A stretch of 64,000 nucleotides of DNA from Microbacterium halotolerans. GTDB lineage: Bacteria; Actinomycetota; Actinomycetes; Actinomycetales; Microbacteriaceae. The DNA lies in NCBI RefSeq assembly GCF_003569805.1, contig NZ_QVLP01000018.1, positions 62,001 through 126,000 of the forward strand, read 5' to 3'. The position numbers and the translations under genes are program-made. Each line of letters opens with the position of its first letter. Within the stretch, counting starts at the first letter, position 1. The notes under the pieces were generated by a model. The model was not told the origin of the DNA. It searched no databases and saw only the letters and a list, made by a program, of their open reading frames with translations. Shown here piece by piece: positions 24,969-35,758 of this stretch.

Positions 24969-25943
24969 CTAGTTGTTCTTCTTGCCGCGAAGGGAGAAGG
25001 AGACCGCGAGCAGGATGATGACCCCGCGCACGATCATCTGCTGCGACACGTTCAGACCGGCGAGGATGAGACCATTGTTGATCATGCTCATCAGCAGAGA
25101 CCCGATGAGCGCCCCGAGGACTGTTCCCTTGCCACCGAAGAGACTTGTGCCACCGACGATGGCCGCCGCGATGACTGTCATCAGATCGGTCTCGCCAAGG
25201 GTGTATCTGGCGCTTTCGAGGCGACCGGCGTAGAGCAGCCCGGCAAGCGCTGCGGTCATCGAGCTCCCGATGAGCACCATCATCCTGACTCTGGTGACCT
25301 TGATGCCGCTGACTCGGGCAGCCGATGCATCATTGCCCACGGCCAGCACGTGCGCGCCGTAGCGGCGCTGGCGAAGCAGATGCCAGCCGACAGCAAGGGC
25401 GGCGATGGTCCACCACAGCAGGATGGGGATGCCGAGCAGACTCCCGCCTCCGAAGAGCCAGACGAACGGCCCGTTCGAGACAGGCACTGCCTGGAGATCC
25501 GTCAACTGGCGAGCGATGCCCGCGACCAACCCCATAGTCGCAAGCGTCACGAGGAATGACGGAAGTCGCACCCATGTCACGAACACACCGTTCACGAAGC
25601 CGACGAGGGCTCCGACCCCGAGTCCTGCGGCCGCTCCGATCCACCACTGCTGGGTCGCTTCCAGAGCGACGGCCGCGGAGAGAGCCGAAAGCGCAACGGT
25701 CGACCCGATCGAGAGGTCGATCTGACCGGTGGACAGCACGAACACTGTCCCGATCGCCATGATGGTGATCGGTGCTGCCTGAATGACGATGTTCGTCAGG
25801 TTGGCCGGGTTCAGGAAGTACTGCGTCTGAGTGATCGCGAAGTAGAGAAAGACGAGAGCGAATCCGATGTAGACGACATAGTTGGTCCAGGTCACGCCTC
25901 GAAGACGCGCGAGGACACCGGCCGATGAGGATGCGGTTGTCAT
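24969..25943 (-). CDS. Sugar ABC transporter permease (RbsC/CUT2 type)
   Basis: A 324-residue inner-membrane permease with about 8-10 hydrophobic segments. It carries the CUT2 signature GTVFVLSTGQIDLSIGS and the C-terminal GGTSLFGGKGTVLGALIG loop. I chose the ATG at 25943 (MTTASSSAGVLARLRG) because it overlaps the ROK kinase stop by 4 nt. It forms the channel for the ribose-type importer. Confidence 0.92.
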   Translation of the reverse strand: MTTASSSAGVLARLRGVTWTNYVVYIGFALVFLYFAITQTQYFLNPANLTNIVIQAAPITIMAIGTVFVLSTGQIDLSIGSTVALSALSAAVALEATQQWWIGAAAGLGVGALVGFVNGVFVTWVRLPSFLVTLATMGLVAGIARQLTDLQAVPVSNGPFVWLFGGGSLLGIPILLWWTIAALAVGWHLLRQRRYGAHVLAVGNDASAARVSGIKVTRVRMMVLIGSSMTAALAGLLYAGRLESARYTLGETDLMTVIAAAIVGGTSLFGGKGTVLGALIGSLLMSMINNGLILAGLNVSQQMIVRGVIILLAVSFSLRGKKNN

Positions 25944-26890
25944 GATGGGGTTCCTTCGGAAAGGCTGATTGAGTCCAGTGCAAGGCGCACCGCACCCGCG
26001 ACAGGGGCTCGGTCTCCGAGCATGCTGTGTCGGATATCGAGTGGGCGGCCTCCGAGGCGGTCCACCCAGCTCACGATGCGGGCGAGGAGGTCCTTCCGCG
26101 ATCCGATGCCGCCGCCGAGGACGAAGACCTCGGGATCCAGGACTGCCGCGACGGCCACGAGAGCTGTTGAGATCCAACGCGCTTCGACGTCCACCGCCTC
26201 GATCGCGGCGTCTTCGCCAGCCGCGGACCGGGCGAAGATCTCCTCAGGTGCGACGGTCTGCTCCGTCGCCCTGCGGTATCGACGGGCAAGCGCATCCCCG
26301 GCGACAGCCTCTTCCAACGGGCCCTTGCGATGATTCTCGACCGCGAAGGGGTCCGTTCCGAACGGGAGGAAGCCGATCTCGCCCGCTGCTCTCTTGGAAC
26401 CTCGGATGATCCGACCGTCGGCGATGATGCCCATGCCGATACCGGTGCCGATGGAGACGAAGACGAAGTCGCGGGCGGTCAGCCCGACGCCGTGATGGAG
26501 CTCACCGAGCGCGGCCACATTCACGTCGTTGTCGAGCACAACCGGATGCGACAGCGATTCCGAAAGCCGCGTGGCAAAAGGTCGGATGCCGATCCCTGAG
26601 AGGTTGGGAGCGAGAGTCAGGCTCGTCCCATCGCCGGTGGGGACACCGGCGCCGCCGATTCCCGTCGCGACGATCCTCGACGGGTTCGCGCCGACGGCGT
26701 CGGCAAGGTCTTGGACGGTCTGAACGATCTGTGCCAGGAGACCTGCTTCCTGGTGTTCCGTCGGGGTCACATGATCGGCAAGAATCTCTCCCGACATGTC
26801 TGCGATTCCCGCTCGGAGCTTCGTGCCGCCGAGATCGATTCCGACGACGAATCCCGAGGAACTCGGCAGGCGCGCATGATCATCGAGCAT
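25940..26890 (-). CDS. ROK-family sugar kinase
   Basis: A 316-residue actin-fold kinase. ATP-binding VVGIDLGGTKLRAGI is near residue 15, catalytic aspartate in VLDNDVNVAALGE, and the adenosine loop VFVLGGGIG. The usual ROK zinc-binding CxCGxxGCxE motif is missing; the matching region reads EIGFLPFGTDP. No HTH is present, so it is an enzyme, probably phosphorylating the imported sugar or amino sugar. ATG 26890 is preceded by GGAGGAAGC, a strong ribosome-binding site; the longer upstream open frame is not coding. Confidence 0.87.
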   Translation of the reverse strand: MLDDHARLPSSSGFVVGIDLGGTKLRAGIADMSGEILADHVTPTEHQEAGLLAQIVQTVQDLADAVGANPSRIVATGIGGAGVPTGDGTSLTLAPNLSGIGIRPFATRLSESLSHPVVLDNDVNVAALGELHHGVGLTARDFVFVSIGTGIGMGIIADGRIIRGSKRAAGEIGFLPFGTDPFAVENHRKGPLEEAVAGDALARRYRRATEQTVAPEEIFARSAAGEDAAIEAVDVEARWISTALVAVAAVLDPEVFVLGGGIGSRKDLLARIVSWVDRLGGRPLDIRHSMLGDRAPVAGAVRLALDSISLSEGTPS

Positions 26891-26931
26891 GCTTCCTCCA
26901 TTCTGGGCATATGCGGCCGTCATGGGCTTCT

Positions 26932-28056
26932 TCACTGCTTCGACGCGTCGAGGACTGCCGAAGGCACCTCCTGGTTCCACGCCTCGTATCCATCGGCCAC
27001 GTTGTCCTTGGTGATGGACACTGAGTCTGAGACGGCGAATTCTGGTGCCGGCTCTTCGAGGATGGCGAGTGCGGCGGCGGTGGCCATTGCTCGCCCGTAG
27101 TCGTAGGCTTCGTCCGCGACGATTGCTGCGACGTTTCCGTCGGCCGCCATGTCTGCCGCGATGGTGTCGTCCAGGTCTACGGTGACGATCTTGGTGGTCG
27201 AGTTTCCCGCGTTCTTCAAGGCGGAGAGGACGCCCTGAGCGGGGACGGCCCAGCTCGTGTAAACACCGGCGAGGTCGGGGTGCCTGGTGAGGAGCGGATT
27301 GGCGATCTCTTCGGCCTTGTTCGGGTCGCTGAACCCTTCTTTTGCGACGATCTTCACGTCGGGGCATTCTGCTGCGATCGTGGAGAGGAACGAGGCGTCG
27401 CGGAAGTTGGTGACGTGGAAGTCCGCGTCGTAGTAGAGGACTGCTATCTCGCCTCCGTCTGGGACGGCATCGCACATGGCGTTGCCTGCGCGCTGGCCGA
27501 TCTGGAAGAGATCATCCGTGAGGACGGACTGATACTCCTTCCCGTACGAGTAGTCGTCGGGCGCCTGATCGGCGAAGACGAGCTTCACGTTCTGATCGAC
27601 CGCGTCCTGGTAGACGGCGTTTGCCGTGACCGGGTCGACGGCCTGCCCGAGGATGACGTCGGGCTTCAGTGAGAGGGCGGTCTGTACTTGGTTCGCCTGG
27701 GTTGCGGCGTCGAACTTCGCATCGGTCGTCGAGACGATCTCGACCCCGAGGCGGTCCAGCTCGTCTTCGATGCCGGCCTGGATGGCGTTCGACCAGCTGG
27801 AGAGTTCGTGCCAGGCGATGGCGGCTCGGTAGCCGCCGTTCTCCAGCTCGGCGATCTGCTCCTCGGTCAGTTCCAAGTCGGATGCGGGGGTCGGCTGCTC
27901 GCCGTTCGGGCCTTCCGTCGCCGTGACGGTTCCGAACTGATCGATGACCGTGTCGGTCGGCACGTCGTCGGAAGGCGCGCCTCCGGCGTCGCACGACGCC
28001 AACGCCAAGGCGGCGGCCATCGTTGCGGAGACAGCCAGTGCTCGAGAGCTTCTCAT
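26932..28056 (-). CDS. Sugar ABC transporter substrate-binding lipoprotein (Peripla_BP_4 type)
   Basis: A 374-residue lipoprotein. MRSSRALAVSATMAAALALASC ends in lipobox LASC with lipid-anchored C22. The LacI-like periplasmic fold follows: GYRAAIAWHELSSWSNAIQAGI, KPDVILGQAVDP, DGGEIAVLYY and TTKIVTVDLDDTI. It is first in the minus-strand operon and divergent from the ROK repressor. ATG 28056 is selected because an AGGAAAACGG ribosome-binding site precedes it. Confidence 0.9.
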   Translation of the reverse strand: MRSSRALAVSATMAAALALASCDAGGAPSDDVPTDTVIDQFGTVTATEGPNGEQPTPASDLELTEEQIAELENGGYRAAIAWHELSSWSNAIQAGIEDELDRLGVEIVSTTDAKFDAATQANQVQTALSLKPDVILGQAVDPVTANAVYQDAVDQNVKLVFADQAPDDYSYGKEYQSVLTDDLFQIGQRAGNAMCDAVPDGGEIAVLYYDADFHVTNFRDASFLSTIAAECPDVKIVAKEGFSDPNKAEEIANPLLTRHPDLAGVYTSWAVPAQGVLSALKNAGNSTTKIVTVDLDDTIAADMAADGNVAAIVADEAYDYGRAMATAAALAILEEPAPEFAVSDSVSITKDNVADGYEAWNQEVPSAVLDASKQ

Positions 28057-28197
28057 GATCCGTTTTCCTGTTCTCTTGTTGGGGATTCTCTTCACCGGGA
28101 GGGTGAATCGGATGACTCGGGGTGGGGCATGGGCCGCACCAGGCAGATGGTGAAGCTCTCCGTCGCGCTGACGGCGATCTGTTCGTCAGCAACAGCA

Positions 28198-28232
28198 TGA
28201 TGCTTTGTTTGCAACATGCAAGCAAAGCATCA
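28198..28232. promoter_or_regulatory. Probable ROK-repressor operator: 35-bp palindrome
   Basis: TGATGCTTTGTTTGCA and TGCAAGCAAAGCATCA are inverted repeats (15 of 16 positions match) around a 3-nt spacer ACA. It lies 142 nt upstream of the importer operon and 105 nt upstream of the ROK regulator, between the two divergent starts. NagC/XylR-type ROK repressors bind long AT-rich palindromes of this kind. Occupation should repress both directions until a sugar or sugar phosphate is bound. Confidence 0.8.
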
Positions 28233-28336
28233 ACCGGCTGTCAAGAGGGAATCGGGCGAGGTTGGTGGAGGTGGTCCCTGCGTCCCCGATGGACTCGACT
28301 ACATTTGGTGTCAACGTGAGTCGAAAGAGGTGTCCG

Positions 28337-29539
28337 ATGGTCCACGACATGCGAGAGCTGAATCGTGCTGCGGTTCTGGCTGAGTTGTTGCGCAGTCGCC
28401 CTGCGAGCCGGAAGCAGATCGCTTCGCGCACCGGAGTCTCGCCCGCGACCGTGACCCGAGCAACAGATCAGCTGATCCACGAGGGCATTGTTCGGGAGGG
28501 CGACGAGATCGTCGTGGAGAACCGCGGGCGGCGAGCCAGGGCGCTTGACCTGGTGGCGGAACGTTCCTATGCGGTGGGGATCGATCTGGGGGCGTCGAAT
28601 ACTCGTCTCGTGATGACGGACCTCGTCGGCGCCCCGCAGATCGCGGTCGAGACGAAGACGCCGTCGCAGCTGTCTTCGCAGGAGATGGCCTCATGGCTGG
28701 CGCGTGAGGTCATCGATGCCGCTGCGGCGGCAGGTGTGTGGAGTGCTGTTGCGCACATCTCGCTGGGGCTCCCTGGTGCAGTAGGGCAGGGTGACCGCGT
28801 GGTGTCGAATGCCCCGAACCTTCCGCACGTTGAGGACGTTCGCTTCCTGGAGGTCCTCGAGCGCGAGCTCGGGATGACGTTGGAGGTCGACAACGACGCG
28901 AACTTCGCGTTGCTCGGGGAGCAGCGATTCGGCTCGGCTCGCGATGCGCCGACCGCCGCCATGCTGACTCTCGGTACGGGCCTTGGCGCAGGGCTCGCCA
29001 TCGATGGATGGATCTTGCAGGGGAGGCACGGTCTCATCGGCGAGTTCGGACAGCTTCCGATCGGTGCGCACGGCTTGCACCTCGAGCACTTCGTGACCGG
29101 GCCGGGTCTCCTGCGTCGCGCTCGTGAAACTGGGGTGGTGTTGGAGAGCCCAGCAGACCTCTTCTCGGATGCTCAACCGACTTCGGCGAAGTCGCTGAGG
29201 GAAGAGTTCGACCATGCTCTGCGCGTGGTGCTCACCGCGATCGCGGTCTCCTGCGAGCCCGAGGTCATCGTCCTCGGTGGAGGCATCTCAAGATCACTGG
29301 AGTCTCGATTGAGCGCGTATCAGGACGCGCTCGAGCAGAGTCTCCGATATGCGCCGAAGCTCCGTGCTGTCGAACTGGGCAACTTCTCGGGTGCGGTCGG
29401 TGCTGCTGTGACGAGCCTTCGAACAATGTATCGCGAGCTCGGTGTCCATGAGAGTGCGCTCGTGGATCTGCCGACGGCGCAACCGCTTGATCTTGACAGT
29501 CTGGTCGCTGTGGCGAGGGCGCCTCACGCAGTCGCCTAG
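28337..29539 (+). CDS. ROK-family transcriptional repressor (NagC/XylR type)
   Basis: A 400-residue regulator. The N-terminal winged helix-turn-helix (ASRKQIASRTGVSPATVTRATDQLIHEG, ~28-55) is followed by a ROK sugar-sensing domain with VGIDLGASNTRLVMTDL, VDNDANFALLGEQRFG and VIVLGGGIS. The ROK zinc cluster is largely absent (EFGQLPIGAHGLHLE). I chose the ATG at 28337 because an AAAGAGG ribosome-binding site lies before it and the open frame upstream crosses the operator. It is divergent from the importer operon and upstream of the two YhfX-like genes. A 17-bp terminator follows it. Confidence 0.9.
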   Translation: MVHDMRELNRAAVLAELLRSRPASRKQIASRTGVSPATVTRATDQLIHEGIVREGDEIVVENRGRRARALDLVAERSYAVGIDLGASNTRLVMTDLVGAPQIAVETKTPSQLSSQEMASWLAREVIDAAAAAGVWSAVAHISLGLPGAVGQGDRVVSNAPNLPHVEDVRFLEVLERELGMTLEVDNDANFALLGEQRFGSARDAPTAAMLTLGTGLGAGLAIDGWILQGRHGLIGEFGQLPIGAHGLHLEHFVTGPGLLRRARETGVVLESPADLFSDAQPTSAKSLREEFDHALRVVLTAIAVSCEPEVIVLGGGISRSLESRLSAYQDALEQSLRYAPKLRAVELGNFSGAVGAAVTSLRTMYRELGVHESALVDLPTAQPLDLDSLVAVARAPHAVA

Positions 29540-29555
29540 CGCACGGATCTCAGTG

Positions 29556-29593
29556 CCTCGCCCCCTGTCGCCCAGAGGCGACAGGGGGCGAGG
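29556..29593. terminator. 17-bp perfect hairpin after the ROK repressor gene
   Basis: CCTCGCCCCCTGTCGCC (29556-29572) and its exact reverse complement (29577-29593) flank a 4-nt loop CAGA, 16 nt after the stop. No T-run. It separates the repressor from the YhfX-like genes, which therefore probably have their own promoter. Confidence 0.8.
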
Positions 29594-29776
29594 AGGCGGC
29601 TCCAGTCGGTCGCTTCGAAGGGGTGTGCCGAGGAGCCGGGTCAGATTGCCGGTTGACTTCAGAGGGGTCGTGGGTCACCATTTAGTTCCAAGCTGCAATC
29701 AAAACGTGAAGTGCTCTTCGTCGATACGAGCGCGCGCGAAGGCCGTCCCTGACCGTACAAAGCTGAAAGAACTGCA

Positions 29777-30961
29777 ATGTTCCTGAATCTCCTCATGCGT
29801 CGCAATCCGGCACTTCTTCAACAAGCAATCGCCTTCCACCAAGACGGGCGAGTGCCGCCGAACACCAACGTCCTGGATCTTGACGCGATCACACTGAATG
29901 CACGCGCATTCAATGCAGAAGCCTCGCGTCTGGGGCTGACGCCGTTCGCGATGACGAAGCAGATCGGACGGAACCCGGATGCGGCGCTGGCGATCGCGGC
30001 GGGTGGGATCACCCGGTTCGTCGGTGTGGATCTCGATGACTGTCTCGCCGCGCATGCCGCTGGCCTTGAAGCCGGGCATGTCGGGCACCTGGTTCAGATC
30101 CCCAGCCACAGCGCGGAACGTGCCGCGGAGCTTCATCCCGAGTACTGGACGGTGTTCAGCATCGACAAAGCCGTCGAAGCCGGGCGAGCGGCTCTGAAGC
30201 AGGGAAGGGTGCAGAAGGTGCTCGCGCGGATCCATGCCCCGGGTGACCGCTTCTACCCCGGGCACGAAGGAGGGTTCGAGGCCTCGGGTATCAAGCAGGT
30301 CGCGGATCAGTTGGATGCCGTTGCGGGTGTCGAATTCGGCGGGGTCGTGACGTTTCCTGCAACGCTGTTCGATTCCGAGGCGGGGAAGGCGAAGTCGACG
30401 CCCAACCTCGCCACTCTGACTCGTGCCCTCGAAGACCTGAGAGCCGCAGGTCGCAAGGACGTGCAGGTGAATGCGCCGGGAACGACGTCGACGTCTGTTC
30501 TGTCGACGCTCGCCGAGGCAGGGGCCACGCAGGTCGAACCCGGCCATGGTCTGACCGGCACCACTCCGCTGCATGCGGCCGAGGACCAGATCGAGGTTCC
30601 TGCGGTCACCTATGTCAGCGAGGTGTCCCACATCCACAATGACCGTGCCTATGTGTTCGGTGGTGGTCTGTACGTTGATCCGGTGCTCGGAAGCACTGCG
30701 ACGCACGCGTTGGTCGTGCCGTCAGGAGGGGAGCTCGCAGACGCCGTCGAGCTCCCGGTCGAGATGCCAGCACCCGAAGCGATCGACTATTACGCCACCA
30801 TCCCGCTCGAGGGGAACCGTATCGCCACCGGCGACACGGTTCTCTTCGGGTTCCGTGTTCAGGCGTTCGTGACTCGCTCTCACACGATGGGGATCTCCGG
30901 GCTCTCGACGAACAATCCCTCCCTGGCCGCGCGCGTCCCCGCTACTGGCCTCTCACTCTGA
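29777..30961 (+). CDS. YhfX-like PLP-dependent protein 1 (alanine-racemase-fold)
   Basis: A 394-residue fold-type III PLP protein. The N-terminal half is an alanine-racemase-like TIM barrel with MTK61Q-IGRNP as candidate Schiff-base lysine, GHLVQIPSHSAE, and the phosphate-binding region TQVEPGHGLTGTTPLHA. It closely follows the E. coli YhfX pattern as I recall it (MTKQFGRNP, HLVQIP, PTPNL, EPGHALTGT). The YhfX reaction is not firmly established; racemisation or retro-aldol cleavage of a D-amino acid derivative are options. It begins just after a 237-nt gap and is followed at 31 nt by its paralogue. Confidence 0.82.
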   Translation: MFLNLLMRRNPALLQQAIAFHQDGRVPPNTNVLDLDAITLNARAFNAEASRLGLTPFAMTKQIGRNPDAALAIAAGGITRFVGVDLDDCLAAHAAGLEAGHVGHLVQIPSHSAERAAELHPEYWTVFSIDKAVEAGRAALKQGRVQKVLARIHAPGDRFYPGHEGGFEASGIKQVADQLDAVAGVEFGGVVTFPATLFDSEAGKAKSTPNLATLTRALEDLRAAGRKDVQVNAPGTTSTSVLSTLAEAGATQVEPGHGLTGTTPLHAAEDQIEVPAVTYVSEVSHIHNDRAYVFGGGLYVDPVLGSTATHALVVPSGGELADAVELPVEMPAPEAIDYYATIPLEGNRIATGDTVLFGFRVQAFVTRSHTMGISGLSTNNPSLAARVPATGLSL

Positions 30962-30992
30962 TCCATCCCCACCTCGACGACAGTGTGAGGCC

Positions 30993-32192
30993 ATGTTTCT
31001 CAACAATCTGATCTCCCAGAACCCCGCGTTCGCTCGTGCGGCGATCGAGCTCCATCAGTCAGGAGAACTCCCGCCTGACACCTATGTCATCGACTTGGAC
31101 ACCCTTGCTGAGAACGCCAAGATGATGACGACAGAAGCGCACCGACTCGGGCTCGATGTCGTTGCGATGACGAAGCAGTTCGGACGCAACCCGGATGCGA
31201 TCCGCACCCTGAAGAACAACGGCGTCGACTCGTTCGTCGCCGTCGATCTCGAAGGCGCGAGAGCGATCCATCGTGTGCGACAACCGCTGGGCAACGTCGG
31301 GCATCTGGTGCAGATCCCCAAGCACGCTGCCGAGGAAGTCGCTGCGATGGAACCTCAGAGCTGGACTGTCTTCAGCGATGGGAAAGCACAAGAGGTCGCC
31401 GACGCGACGCTGGCACAGTTCGGAGGCCACGGACACAGCCAGGGCCTCCTTGCTCGGATATTCGGGCCGGACGACGAAGTCGTCGAAAGTCATGCCGGGG
31501 GCTACGACGTCACCGAGATCCTGAAGATCGCCGACCGATTCGACGGGCTGGGAACTGCTCATTTCAACGGAGTGACGAGCTATCCGGCCTTGATGTTCGA
31601 CAAGGTGAAGCACACCGTTCACCCCACGCCCAACCTGCGCACGCTCCAGCAGGCGGCGGAGACGCTGCGCAAGGCGGGCCGTGCTGATGTCGTGATCAAC
31701 GGGCCTGGCGAGACATCGACCAATGTCATGTCAACGCTCGCAAGCCACGGCGTGACTCAGGTCGAGCCTGGGCACGGCTTCACCGCCACCGGTGGGTATC
31801 ACGCCTTCGGGAATCTCCCTGAGCGCCCTGCGATGCTCTATCTCTCCGAGGTCTCGCATCTCGACGGTGACTTCGGTTTCTGCTTCGGCGGCGGCTTGTA
31901 TCTCTGCATCGGGTCGATCGAGTACCAGCCGCAGGCCATCGTCGGCCGTGATTTCGATACCGCCGTCACTCAGAAGGTCAACGCGACGTTGGCTCAGAAC
32001 CATCAGGTGATCGACTTCTACGGTCGTCTTGCGCAAACCGAACGTCGCTCGCTTGCGCCGGGTGACAGCGCCTTGTTCTGTTTCCGAGCTCAAGCCTTCT
32101 ACGTACGCAGCCACATCGCTGGCGTGTCGGGCATCCACACGGGCAAAGCCAAGGTCGAGGGTATCTACACGTCGTCAGGACGCCCTCTCTGA
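30993..32192 (+). CDS. YhfX-like PLP-dependent protein 2 (paralogue of the preceding gene)
   Basis: A 399-residue paralogue of the upstream protein. K61 (MTKQFGRNP), GHLVQIPKHAAE, PTPNLRTLQQA and EPGHGFTATGGYHA align with the first copy, but the glycine/threonine loop after EPGHG differs (FTATGG against LTGTTP), so substrate specificity may differ or the two may form a heteromer. The 31-nt intergenic gap indicates one transcript. It is the last gene of the sugar island on this side; downstream is groES with its own control. Confidence 0.82.
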   Translation: MFLNNLISQNPAFARAAIELHQSGELPPDTYVIDLDTLAENAKMMTTEAHRLGLDVVAMTKQFGRNPDAIRTLKNNGVDSFVAVDLEGARAIHRVRQPLGNVGHLVQIPKHAAEEVAAMEPQSWTVFSDGKAQEVADATLAQFGGHGHSQGLLARIFGPDDEVVESHAGGYDVTEILKIADRFDGLGTAHFNGVTSYPALMFDKVKHTVHPTPNLRTLQQAAETLRKAGRADVVINGPGETSTNVMSTLASHGVTQVEPGHGFTATGGYHAFGNLPERPAMLYLSEVSHLDGDFGFCFGGGLYLCIGSIEYQPQAIVGRDFDTAVTQKVNATLAQNHQVIDFYGRLAQTERRSLAPGDSALFCFRAQAFYVRSHIAGVSGIHTGKAKVEGIYTSSGRPL

Positions 32193-32377
32193 GCACGCGC
32201 TGCGTCGTGGGGATGGACAAGCGCGTTCGGCGCCTTGACAGCGTCGAACGGATGAGCGAACCGACTCGCTGTGCGGTCACCCTGCCGAGGGCGCGGTCGT
32301 GCGCGCACATACGGCGCACGACCGCCTCGCGCGAGCCCTCGACGAGCCACCCCCGACCCGCGTCGAGCGAAACAAAA

Positions 32378-32404
32378 TTGGCACTCGCGTTGCGAGAGTG
32401 CCAG
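32378..32404. promoter_or_regulatory. CIRCE operator 1 (HrcA site) upstream of groES
   Basis: TTGGCACTC-N9-GAGTGCCAG (9 + 9 + 9 layout of the CIRCE element), 84 nt before groES. HrcA binding here represses the chaperonin gene until heat stress. Confidence 0.9.
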
Positions 32405-32423
32405 AGAGCGTCCTAAACTGCCG

Positions 32424-32450
32424 TTAGCACTCTCACACCGAGAGTGCGAA
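32424..32450. promoter_or_regulatory. CIRCE operator 2 (HrcA site) upstream of groES
   Basis: TTAGCACTC-N9-GAGTGCGAA, closer to consensus in the left arm. A TATAGT hexamer at 32453-32458 just downstream is a plausible -10, so HrcA bound here would block RNA polymerase. Confidence 0.9.
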
Positions 32451-32487
32451 CCTATAGTCTTCTGACACCACAGGGAAGAGGTACACC

Positions 32488-32784
32488 GTGTCGGTTTCCA
32501 TCAAGCCGCTCGAGGACCGCATCGTCATTCAGCAGGTCGAGGCAGAGCAGACCACCGCCAGCGGTCTGGTCATCCCCGACACCGCCAAGGAGAAGCCCCA
32601 GGAGGGCGAAGTCGTGGCCGTCGGTCCCGGCCGCATCGACGACAACGGCAATCGCGTTCCGCTCGACGTCGCAGTCGGCGACCGCGTGCTGTACAGCAAG
32701 TACGGCGGCACCGAGGTGAAGTTCGGCGCTGACGAGTACCTGGTGCTCTCGGCGCGCGACGTCCTCGCCGTCGTCGTCCGCTGA
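32488..32784 (+). CDS. groS: Co-chaperonin GroES
   Basis: A 98-residue co-chaperonin that caps GroEL. It starts [23 protein letters not shown], has the mobile loop [19 protein letters not shown] and ends [16 protein letters not shown], all typical. The start is GTG with GGGAAGAGG upstream. groEL does not follow; the next gene is rarD on its own promoter, so groES stands alone here and groEL must lie elsewhere. Confidence 0.98.
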   Translation: MSVSIKPLEDRIVIQQVEAEQTTASGLVIPDTAKEKPQEGEVVAVGPGRIDDNGNRVPLDVAVGDRVLYSKYGGTEVKFGADEYLVLSARDVLAVVVR

Positions 32785-32796
32785 CACCGCGTTCCT

Positions 32797-32829
32797 CAGA
32801 GCCCCGGGCCTTGGTGGTCCGGGGCTCTG
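32797..32829. terminator. Hairpin after groES
   Basis: CAGAGCCCCGG (32797-32807) and its exact reverse complement CCGGGGCTCTG (32819-32829) with an 11-nt loop, 12 nt after the groES stop. It supports monocistronic groES. Confidence 0.8.
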
Positions 32830-32993
32830 CGCGTTCCGGGGAGACGCCGCGCCCCGGTGCGGCGGGCTGAGCGCGTTCGCGAACAGAATGCGCGCAGAGC
32901 AACACCGATCCCCGCGGAACATGTTCGTGAATGCGCGATCTGTTGTCCTGCGCGCGAGCAGTCCTCTGCGACCGCCGCCTCGCCTCGCGGGAC

Positions 32994-32999
32994 TAGGCT
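32994..32999 (+). promoter_or_regulatory. -10 box TAGGCT of the rarD leaderless promoter
   Basis: TAGGCT ends 6 nt before the GTG start at 33006; no ribosome-binding site lies between. Confidence 0.5.
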
Positions 33000-33005
33000 T
33001 GTCCG

Positions 33006-35593
<2,588 letters not shown>

Positions 35594-35650
35594 TCCGGCG
35601 ACATCCTCCCGCCCCGTGCGGAGCGTCCGGATGTCCGAAGTCGGGTCCGC

Positions 35651-35716
35651 GAGATGCGCACCTTTTCGACATCCGGGCGTCGGAATGTGCGCATCTCGAC
35701 GAGAAGTGCGCATCTC
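35651..35716. repeat. Palindromic intergenic element F1 (66 bp), family B
   Basis: Arm GAGATGCGCAC at offset 0 (35651) and its exact reverse complement GTGCGCATCTC at offsets 36 (35687) and 55 (35706). It lies between guaB and the guaB3-like gene. Confidence 0.85.
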
Positions 35717-35758
35717 GGCAGCGGGGTGGTGTTCGGGGCGAGAAGATAGGGTGAGAAC

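Noticed and set aside
25940..27475. 511-residue form of the ROK kinase
   Set aside because: The upstream extension runs through the substrate-binding gene in another frame; the strong GGAGG ribosome-binding site and family start point to 26890.
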